Position numbers and translations under genes: made by a program. The notes beneath the pieces were generated by a model, which did no database searches, was not told the origin of the DNA, and was given only the letters and a program-made list of their open reading frames with translations. 9,429 nt of DNA from Chloroflexi bacterium RBG_13_51_18 (GTDB taxonomy: Bacteria > Chloroflexota > Dehalococcoidia > Dehalococcoidales > RBG-16-60-22): the NCBI GenBank assembly GCA_001796495.1, contig MGMR01000117.1, forward strand, positions 208-9,636, in the 5' to 3' direction. Position 1 is the stretch's first letter. Each line of letters starts with the position of its first letter. This document shows positions 4,084 through 9,429 of the stretch, piece by piece.

Positions 4084-6668
4084 GCACCGGTAATCACGCG
4101 GGCAGGAAAAACGCTTCGCCCGTCAACCGCAGTCAGATTGCCCGCATCGTCTTCGATAACGCCGCGGCGATGGGCATCCGCGACCGCAGGCTCGTGGAGA
4201 AGCTGACCACCCAGGTCATCGAGCGGCTGGAAAAAGCCCATACGCAGGCCCTGCCCACTCTCCCCGGCATGGAAGACCTGGTTGACCGTCGTTCCCGCCT
4301 AACACCCCGCGGCCCGCTGCCCACTGAAGCGGAAATCGAAGCCATGGTTATGGAAGTACTTAACTCACAGAAGCCCGCCCCGGAACCAGTACAAAAAGAG
4401 GAGGTCAAAGCCGAAATGGAAACTGAAACGGAAGTCAAAACTCCCAGAGAACCGGCATCAACCGGCGGCCTTACCGCCACCGCTCTTCAGGTACTGGAAA
4501 GACGCTACTTAAGACGGGACGACAAAGGCAAGGTGACCGAAACACCGGAGGAAATGTTCCGCCGCGTGGCTAAGGCTATCGCCGCAGCGGAGCTTATTTA
4601 TGACCCAAAGGCCAACGTGAAAGATGTCGAGGACGAGTTTTTCAAGCTCATGTACGACCTGGAGTTCCTGCCTAACTCTCCTACGCTGATGAATGCCGGT
4701 AAAAAGCTGGGGCAGCTCTCCGCCTGCTTCGTCCTCCCCGTGGACGACTCTATGGAGTCGATTTTCGACGCTGTTAAATACACCGCCCTCATCCACAAGA
4801 GCGGCGGCGGCACCGGCTTTTCTTTCTCTCGCCTCCGCCCGGAAAACGACGTGGTCGGTTCCACAGGCGGCGTCGCCAGCGGCCCCGTCTCCTTCATGCG
4901 CGCCTTTGATACCGTTACCGATGTCACCAAGCAGGGCGGCACGCGGCGCGGCGCCAATATGGGCATTATGAATATCGACCACCCGGATATCCTCAAGTTC
5001 ATCACCGCTAAAGAGAATATGACCGCCCTGACCAACTTTAATATCTCCGTCGCGCTTACCGCCGAATTCATGGAAGCGGTCAAGTCCGGCGCCGATTACG
5101 AGTTAATCAACCCCCATTCCAAGGAAGTCACCGGCAAGCTCAACGCTAAAGAGGTCTTCAATGAAATCGTGGACATGGCATGGAAAACCGGCGACCCCGG
5201 CATCATCTTTATCGACCGCATTAATGAGGCTAATCCCACCCCCCACCTCGGCAAAATAGAAAGCACCAATCCCTGCGGCGAGCAACCCCTCCTCCCCTAC
5301 GAATCGTGTAATCTGGCTTCCATCAACCTCTCCCGCATGATGAAGAAGAAGGGCAATGCTTATGAAATCGACCACCCCAGGCTGGCTCATACGATTAAAA
5401 CGGCTGTCAGGTTTTTAGATAATGTTATCGACGTTAATAAATTCCCCCTCCCCCAGATTGAGGAAATGACTAAAAAGACGCGTAAAATCGGGCTCGGCAT
5501 CATGGGCTTTGCCGATATGCTGGTCATGCTCGGCGTGCCTTATAACTCCGAAGAAGCTCTGGACGTCGCGGAAAAACTGATGCGCTTTATCGGCGAAGAA
5601 TCGCTTAAAGCCTCCGTTGAACTGGCTAAAGAGCGCGGCGCCTTCCCCGCTTTCCAGGGCAGCATTTACGATGTGCCGGGCGGCCCGCAGGTACGCAACG
5701 CCACCCGCACCACCATCGCCCCTACCGGCACCTTGAGCATGATTGCCGGCTGCTCCAGCGGCATCGAGCCCCTTTTCGCCTTAAGCTATACCAAGACCGT
5801 CCTCGACGGTACTCCCTTCGTCGAAGTGAATCCGCATTTTGAAGAAGCAGCGAAAAAGGGTGGTTTTTATTCCGAGGAGCTCATGAAAAAGCTGGCGGAA
5901 GGCACGCATTTGAGTGATATCAAAGATGTGCCCGATGATATTAAAAAAGTCTTTGTTACCGCCCATGAAATCACCCCGGAATGGCATGTCAAGATGCAGG
6001 CTGCCTTCCAGCGCTCCACGGATAACGCCGTCTCCAAGACCATTAACTTCCCCCAGTCCGCCACCCGCGAGGACGTTACCCATGCCTATATGCTCGCGTA
6101 CGAAGAAGGACTCAAAGGGATTACCATCTACCGCGACCGCTCCCGCGATAGCCAGGTGCTGACCACCGGCAAGAAGCAGGAAAAAGCTTTAGAGGAACAC
6201 GCCCACCGCGCTCCGCGCAAGAGACCCTCGGAGACTAAAGGGACGATTACCAAGGTCAACACCGGCTGCGGCTCGCTTTATATCACCGTTGCTTACGACG
6301 ACAAGGGAATTTTCGAGGTCTTTTCTACGCTCGGCAAGTCCGGTGCCTGCGCCGTCGCCCAGCTGGAAGCTATCTGCCGCCTGATCACCCTGGCGTTGCG
6401 TTCGGGAGTGGATGTAGCCCAGGTGGTCAAGCAGCTGCGCGGCATCCGCTGTCCATCTATCTCCTGGGAGGGCGGCAAGTCTATCCTCTCCTGCGCCGAT
6501 GCCATTGCCAGCGTGCTGGAAAAGCATGTCAACGACGATGACAAGCCCAAAACTGAAGACTATGGTCTCTCAAAGAGCATGGTCGGCCAGTGCCCGGAAT
6601 GCTCCAACATGCTTGTCTTTTCCGAAGGCTGCTACCACTGCCCGGCATGTGGATATACTAAGTGCTAG
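4080..6668 (+). CDS. nrdJ: Adenosylcobalamin-dependent (class II) ribonucleotide reductase NrdJ
   Basis: NrdJ reduces ribonucleotides to deoxyribonucleotides using a thiyl radical generated with coenzyme B12, without oxygen. The 862-residue protein has the class II signatures. SACF carries the first redox cysteine (C216), NPCGE carries N397, the radical cysteine C399 and E401, and SCNLASINL carries the second redox cysteine C410. PTGTLSMIAGCSSGIEP is at 548-564 and a TSCPD-type domain begins near 720. The C-terminal ribbon CPEC...CYHCPACGYTKC (838-862) likely supplies the cysteines that regenerate the active-site disulfide. Residues 15-95 look like an incomplete ATP-cone: they align by eye with the NrdR cone but lack its first strand and VIKRDG motif. 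A charged linker (about 97-128) joins this to the catalytic core. It overlaps nrdR by four bases and shares its regulation. Confidence 0.96.
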   Translation: MSTGNHAGRKNASPVNRSQIARIVFDNAAAMGIRDRRLVEKLTTQVIERLEKAHTQALPTLPGMEDLVDRRSRLTPRGPLPTEAEIEAMVMEVLNSQKPAPEPVQKEEVKAEMETETEVKTPREPASTGGLTATALQVLERRYLRRDDKGKVTETPEEMFRRVAKAIAAAELIYDPKANVKDVEDEFFKLMYDLEFLPNSPTLMNAGKKLGQLSACFVLPVDDSMESIFDAVKYTALIHKSGGGTGFSFSRLRPENDVVGSTGGVASGPVSFMRAFDTVTDVTKQGGTRRGANMGIMNIDHPDILKFITAKENMTALTNFNISVALTAEFMEAVKSGADYELINPHSKEVTGKLNAKEVFNEIVDMAWKTGDPGIIFIDRINEANPTPHLGKIESTNPCGEQPLLPYESCNLASINLSRMMKKKGNAYEIDHPRLAHTIKTAVRFLDNVIDVNKFPLPQIEEMTKKTRKIGLGIMGFADMLVMLGVPYNSEEALDVAEKLMRFIGEESLKASVELAKERGAFPAFQGSIYDVPGGPQVRNATRTTIAPTGTLSMIAGCSSGIEPLFALSYTKTVLDGTPFVEVNPHFEEAAKKGGFYSEELMKKLAEGTHLSDIKDVPDDIKKVFVTAHEITPEWHVKMQAAFQRSTDNAVSKTINFPQSATREDVTHAYMLAYEEGLKGITIYRDRSRDSQVLTTGKKQEKALEEHAHRAPRKRPSETKGTITKVNTGCGSLYITVAYDDKGIFEVFSTLGKSGACAVAQLEAICRLITLALRSGVDVAQVVKQLRGIRCPSISWEGGKSILSCADAIASVLEKHVNDDDKPKTEDYGLSKSMVGQCPECSNMLVFSEGCYHCPACGYTKC

Positions 6669-6894
6669 GAATAGTTGCTCCCACCCTCTCTCTTAATTGA
6701 CCTTTTCGCACCCAACACCCTTGGTATATTACCCATGTCCTTTTGTATGACAATTCCATCGCCAAAATAGTACATCCATACTTGGAGGTAATACGAGTAT
6801 GGTAAAAAATATTAACCATGATACGTATATGTAATTAGACGTGATAGGTGCTGGGTTGTGAATATTAAGCTGAAGCTTAGGAAATGCAAAAAAT

Positions 6895-6922
6895 TTGACA
6901 AAAGTGTTAATTTGATTATAAT
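6895..6922 (+). promoter_or_regulatory. Perfect-consensus sigma-70 promoter
   Basis: TTGACA (6895-6900) and TATAAT (6917-6922) match the consensus at all 12 positions, with 16 bases between. Transcription would begin near 6929. The next sizeable gene starts 247 bases later, so the RNA has either a long leader, a small peptide (6976-7059) or a short non-coding product. This is the strongest promoter in the window. Confidence 0.65.
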
Positions 6923-6975
6923 GTGTTTGCCTGAATAAACAACTGAATATATCTGGTAGTGGCGTGGACGTTATC

Positions 6976-7059
6976 ATGGCAATATGGGCATCAGCACTCT
7001 TTAAAGTAATAGCAGTAGCAGGTGCTCATTTCTATTTATCTGGTTTCTGGTTCAGGTGA
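6976..7059 (+). CDS. Possible 27-residue hydrophobic peptide
   Basis: The ATG at 6976 opens a 27-codon frame, MAIWASALFKVIAVAGAHFY followed by LSGFWFR, ending at TGA 7057-7059. It is almost wholly hydrophobic with one central lysine and could span a membrane once. It lies 47 bases after the predicted start of the strong promoter at 6895-6922. No proper ribosome site precedes it, and a frame this short can arise by chance. I do not recognise it; it is recorded because of its position between a strong promoter and the metalloprotease. Confidence 0.2.
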   Translation: MAIWASALFKVIAVAGAHFYLSGFWFR

Positions 7060-7082
7060 TTAAGAAAGGGGGTGGTGTTCAA

Positions 7083-7113
7083 CTGACAAAATGGAGATAT
7101 AATTGTATATAAT
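7083..7113 (+). promoter_or_regulatory. Candidate proximal promoter of the metalloprotease gene
   Basis: CTGACA (7083-7088, 5 of 6) is followed by TATATA at 17 bases (7106-7111) or TATAAT at 19 bases (7108-7113). Transcription would start near 7118-7120, about 57 bases before the ATG at 7176. It may act together with, or instead of, the distal consensus promoter. Confidence 0.4.
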
Positions 7114-7175
7114 AAGGCTTGCTATTTATGAGGGATAAAGAAGCTGATAGGGAAAAATATCACTAGGGGGAAAAG

Positions 7176-8702
7176 ATGGACACAAAAGAACGAATTATCA
7201 AACTGGAGCGACTGGCAAAAAAGGGACTGAATATCTCCGTGCGCATACCTGACCCTCAAAAATGGAAAAAAATTATTGAAACGGATCCGACTATCCCGCG
7301 GTCGTATAATCAACTTCGTCGTCTCGGGCAGTCGATTTTCAGTAGCAAAGGTCGCCGCCCACTAAAAAAGCAAAGCATCGTCACAAACTACCCCATCTTT
7401 AAACGTCGAAAAGGGGGTGACATGTTTTTGAATACAACTACACGCGGCATCCTGAAACGACAATTCGAGGAATGCCTTGAGGTTCTTTATGCTCGTTACT
7501 TTACCGGACTTGGCAATCCTTATTTGACCAGTAAACAACGTGACCAACTAGAGGATGACATGGACGCCGATACGCCGGTCTTCGAGAACAGCACGGAAAC
7601 CGCCCACTTCATACTTCGGTGGACGAACAGTAGCACCCATGTCGAAGATAATATCGCCGACCCGTCTATAGTCAACGATACAGGTACATATCTGGAGACC
7701 GCCTGGGAGAAGTATTACACCGTCTTCGGGAAGACTCCTTATATACCGCCCGGCAGTACCAAGATGGAAGTAGTCTTCCAAGATATTAGTGCACTGGGGG
7801 TTGCATCACCGCCCGATGGGCCTATTAAGTTTGATTCCCAGCATTGGATAGACGAACCGGGGATTCGGCAACCATCCTCAGCGCATGAATTGTTCCACAA
7901 GCTCCAATACGCTTTCGGCTTCCGCACTATCTGGACACCCGCCGGCTCCTATCAGTGGTTCTCCGAGGGAACCCCCTCCTGGGCTGAAGTCTTCGTCTGG
8001 CAGAGAGTAAGCAGGGCGTATAAGGTAACTGACCTCTTCGCAGACCCCGACCTCAATCTTTACGATGTCTCTTACGATGCGATGCCATTCTGGGTTTTCT
8101 TCCAGACTCGACAGCAAGACGACCCTGATGACAATCCACTTATTTCCTTTTTCCAAAAGTACGAAGCAACGGGTAACGAAAAACAGGCATTAGAGGAAGT
8201 TATCGATGAAGACTGGCCTTCCAATAATGTCTATGGTCAGCTGGATTCTTTCTTCGCCCTGTTTAGCCGCGAGCGACGCATCGGTGCATGGCGGCAGACT
8301 CCTACCGGCGGTCAGCCATATGCTACTATCCTCGGTCCTGACGGCGTTAATATCGTACCAGCTTTAACCATTACAGATGTCCCGCTAGGAGCCGGAGATA
8401 GTTACATTAATGCTGGATCTGTTTCCCCGCTAGGTTCCGACTACTACCGCTTTAACTACGAGGGTGATTCGGATGGGCATACGATTACTCTCTCGGTAAC
8501 AGGAGCCGCTGGTGGTGACTACTCCTATTATCTGCTCTGGGAAAAGGCCGGTGTTTGGAAAAGTGCGGGTTTTCCGTTCATGGTAACAGGTGACTATGGA
8601 TTTTCTGAGACAATTGATTTGGCGACTGCCGATAGCCTGATGCTGATTATCTCAGGCCGAGGCATAGGCGGTGCCTATACTATCAATGCCTCGGTTAGCT
8701 GA
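7176..8702 (+). CDS. Putative gluzincin-type zinc metalloprotease with C-terminal beta-sandwich
   Basis: The 508-residue protein contains HELFH (237-241), the HExxH zinc motif, with a likely third ligand E264 in WFSEGTPSWAE (261-271). This WxxEGxxxWxE arrangement recalls the MXAN_6640-type family of putative metalloproteases; that assignment is from memory of the motif. Before it, residues 195-235 form the usual upstream strand region. Residues about 400-508 are rich in Gly, Ser, Asp, Tyr and beta-type residues (SDYYRFNYEGDSDGHTITLS) and resemble a PPC-like or other beta-sandwich domain. The basic N-terminus (1-80, with KKQ and KRRKGG) has no signal peptide or membrane helix, unlike most secreted proteases. 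The start is supported by AGGGGG (7165-7170) five bases upstream of the ATG. Substrate and location are unknown. It stands alone in an AT-rich context, suggesting an accessory gene. Confidence 0.75.
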   Translation: MDTKERIIKLERLAKKGLNISVRIPDPQKWKKIIETDPTIPRSYNQLRRLGQSIFSSKGRRPLKKQSIVTNYPIFKRRKGGDMFLNTTTRGILKRQFEECLEVLYARYFTGLGNPYLTSKQRDQLEDDMDADTPVFENSTETAHFILRWTNSSTHVEDNIADPSIVNDTGTYLETAWEKYYTVFGKTPYIPPGSTKMEVVFQDISALGVASPPDGPIKFDSQHWIDEPGIRQPSSAHELFHKLQYAFGFRTIWTPAGSYQWFSEGTPSWAEVFVWQRVSRAYKVTDLFADPDLNLYDVSYDAMPFWVFFQTRQQDDPDDNPLISFFQKYEATGNEKQALEEVIDEDWPSNNVYGQLDSFFALFSRERRIGAWRQTPTGGQPYATILGPDGVNIVPALTITDVPLGAGDSYINAGSVSPLGSDYYRFNYEGDSDGHTITLSVTGAAGGDYSYYLLWEKAGVWKSAGFPFMVTGDYGFSETIDLATADSLMLIISGRGIGGAYTINASVS

Positions 8703-8863
8703 CGTAATATCATCGACCGTGATACTCCTTAAGATACTACTAAACCGTGGCAGATAATGGGTAGCCCTGAATAGTCTTATAGAATTGGTTTGGTGACTAA
8801 ACCAGACTTAATCTACGAGCGCGTTAATGCGTTCGGTGGCTTTACCAATTTCGGATAAAATAA

Positions 8864-8921
8864 CCCCCTCTCCAAACAGATAAATTTCCAACTTAAAATG
8901 ATGCCCCGTTTGGAGAGGGGG
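8864..8921. repeat. CCCCCTCTCCAAAC palindromic repeat (type B), copy 2
   Basis: CCCCCTCTCCAAAC (8864-8877) and GTTTGGAGAGGGGG (8908-8921) are perfect 14-base arms around a 30-base loop. The arms match copy 1 at 3346-3403 with one change, and the loop length is the same. Each copy lies in an intergenic gap upstream of a gene (nrdR, and the QueG-like gene). The long perfect stem could form a strong hairpin in RNA. Confidence 0.8.
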
Positions 8922-8960
8922 TTCACCCTGAAGGGCAAGAGAGTAAGGTTAAAAGTCTCT

Positions 8961-8989
8961 TTGACACTTCTCTTTTCTTCCGTTATCAT
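8961..8989 (+). promoter_or_regulatory. Promoter of the QueG-like gene, predicting a leaderless mRNA
   Basis: A perfect TTGACA (8961-8966) is followed after 17 bases by TATCAT (8984-8989, 5 of 6). Normal spacing puts the transcription start at about 8995-8998, right at the ATG at 8999. No Shine-Dalgarno sequence lies before that ATG; the bases there are TTATCATTATCCCATT. Both facts agree with a leaderless or nearly leaderless transcript. Confidence 0.6.
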
Positions 8990-8998
8990 TATCCCATT

Positions 8999-9429
8999 AT
9001 GCCGTCACTTAACAATGAACTAACTCAATTTTTAAAATCAAACGGCGCCAGCCTCGTCGGCTTTGCCGACCTTAAGGAAATTTCTACGGAAGCGCGGGAA
9101 GGCTTTCCTTACGGTATCTCTATCGCCGTTGTTCTTGACTCCCGCATCATGTCCGCCGTTAAAGAAGGCCCCACCGCCGCCTACCACGCCGAATATAGAC
9201 GACTCAACGCTTTGCTGGACAACCTGGGGCAAATGACGGAACGTTTCCTCATAGAAAAGGGTTATAAAGCCAAAGCCCTTACCACCGCCTCCCCAATCGA
9301 CAGGGACACGCTTTCCATGAAGCTCCCCCACAAGACCGTCGCCACCCGCGCCGGACTTGGCTGGATTGGCAAGTGCGCCCTGCTGATTTCTAAGAAATAC
9401 GGCTCGGCTATCCGCCTGACCACGGTGCT
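8999..9429 (+). CDS. QueG-like (COG1600-type) iron-sulfur/corrinoid protein, partial
   Basis: An open frame begins at ATG 8999 (MPSLNNELTQFLKSNGASLV) and runs off the window after 143 codons. It carries GASLVGFADL (16-25) near the start and, near the window end, LPHKTVATRAGLGWIGKCAL, the strongly conserved block of the epoxyqueuosine reductase-like family. That family binds cobalamin and, further downstream, two 4Fe-4S clusters; the cluster region is not in the window. True QueG enzymes usually have an acidic residue in a DTAP/DSAP-type segment before the AGLGWIGK block. Here the segment reads TASPIDRDTLSMKLPHKT, so this may be a QueG-like relative rather than the tRNA-modifying enzyme. No Shine-Dalgarno is present; the promoter position suggests leaderless translation. 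The gene is GC-rich in its codons, like folC and nrdJ. Confidence 0.8.
   Translation, partial: MPSLNNELTQFLKSNGASLVGFADLKEISTEAREGFPYGISIAVVLDSRIMSAVKEGPTAAYHAEYRRLNALLDNLGQMTERFLIEKGYKAKALTTASPIDRDTLSMKLPHKTVATRAGLGWIGKCALLISKKYGSAIRLTTV

Larger units (their letters stand above)
6669..7175. other. AT-rich intergenic region between nrdJ and the metalloprotease
   Basis: This 507-base gap has no convincing long gene. It contains a perfect-consensus promoter (6895-6922), a second promoter closer to the next gene (7083-7113), a small palindrome TAAGCT-GA-AGCTTA (6866-6879), and two tiny frames: 6976-7059, and 6799-6834 after GGAGG. No clear terminator follows nrdJ. The low GC content contrasts sharply with nrdJ and suggests the boundary of an accessory region. 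Confidence 0.6.
8703..8998. other. Intergenic region with repeat and promoter
   Basis: No gene is seen. TGGTTT (8786-8791) and AAACCA (8799-8804) form a short inverted repeat around GGTGACT, with AGTCT (8773-8777) and AGACT (8804-8808) further out. It lies about 85 bases after the metalloprotease stop and could be a weak terminator, but lacks a T-tract. It is followed by the type B repeat at 8864-8921 and the promoter at 8961-8989. Confidence 0.4.

Noticed and set aside
6799..6834. 11-residue frame after GGAGG in the nrdJ-metalloprotease gap
   Set aside because: It is too short to support, with ten bases between the site and the ATG and no other signal.
6729..6977. 82-residue open frame on the minus strand between nrdJ and the metalloprotease
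   Set aside because: It has no recognisable family, lies in AT-rich DNA, and overlaps a perfect-consensus promoter on the other strand.

Overview
The window looks like a piece of a bacterial chromosome from the Chloroflexota, most plausibly a Dehalococcoidia-like lineage. This is an inference from gene style, not a database match. It rests on a class II (adenosylcobalamin) ribonucleotide reductase paired with NrdR, a GGQPGNQNAVKHG-type small hypothetical protein, a DUF3795-type cysteine-rich protein, a QueG-like protein and many short palindromic dispersed repeats. The core genes (folC, nrdR, nrdJ) are GC-rich, with C or G favoured at third codon positions. The intergenic regions are AT-rich.

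Layout. Positions 1-1369 are a repeat-rich accessory stretch. It holds a truncated copy (80-217) of the small gene that occurs intact at 1370-1858, and each copy is preceded by the same CTCCCTCTC/GAGAGGGAG hairpin repeat. Between them, on the minus strand, sits a DUF3795-like gene (272-862) with its own promoter, bounded by 12-base inverted repeats. Next is folC on the minus strand (1915-3222), convergent with the small gene. The folC-nrdR intergenic region (3223-3549) carries divergent promoters, a GC-rich hairpin, a CCCCCTCTCCAAAC palindromic repeat, and two 16-bp boxes spaced as expected for NrdR operators. nrdR (3550-4083) and nrdJ (4080-6668) overlap by ATGA and form an operon. A 507-base AT-rich gap holds a perfect-consensus promoter and a possible tiny ORF. 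It is followed by a 508-residue HELFH metalloprotease (7176-8702), another copy of the CCCCCTCTCCAAAC repeat (8864-8921), and the start of a QueG-like gene whose promoter predicts an almost leaderless mRNA (8999 to the window end).

How the genes fit together. nrdR and nrdJ are one regulatory unit: the repressor and the B12-dependent reductase that makes deoxynucleotides are translated together and probably repressed through tandem NrdR boxes. folC (folate polyglutamylation) supports thymidylate and purine synthesis and is divergently placed. The QueG-like family and NrdJ both depend on corrinoid chemistry, but no direct link is shown. The metalloprotease and the DUF3795 gene look like accessory genes. 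I see no CRISPR array, tRNA, rRNA, integrase or transposase gene. The best leads for new biology are the palindromic repeats, including one inserted in frame in a coding sequence, the inverted-repeat-bounded DUF3795 segment, the ATP-cone-like remnant at the NrdJ N-terminus, and the unexported metalloprotease.
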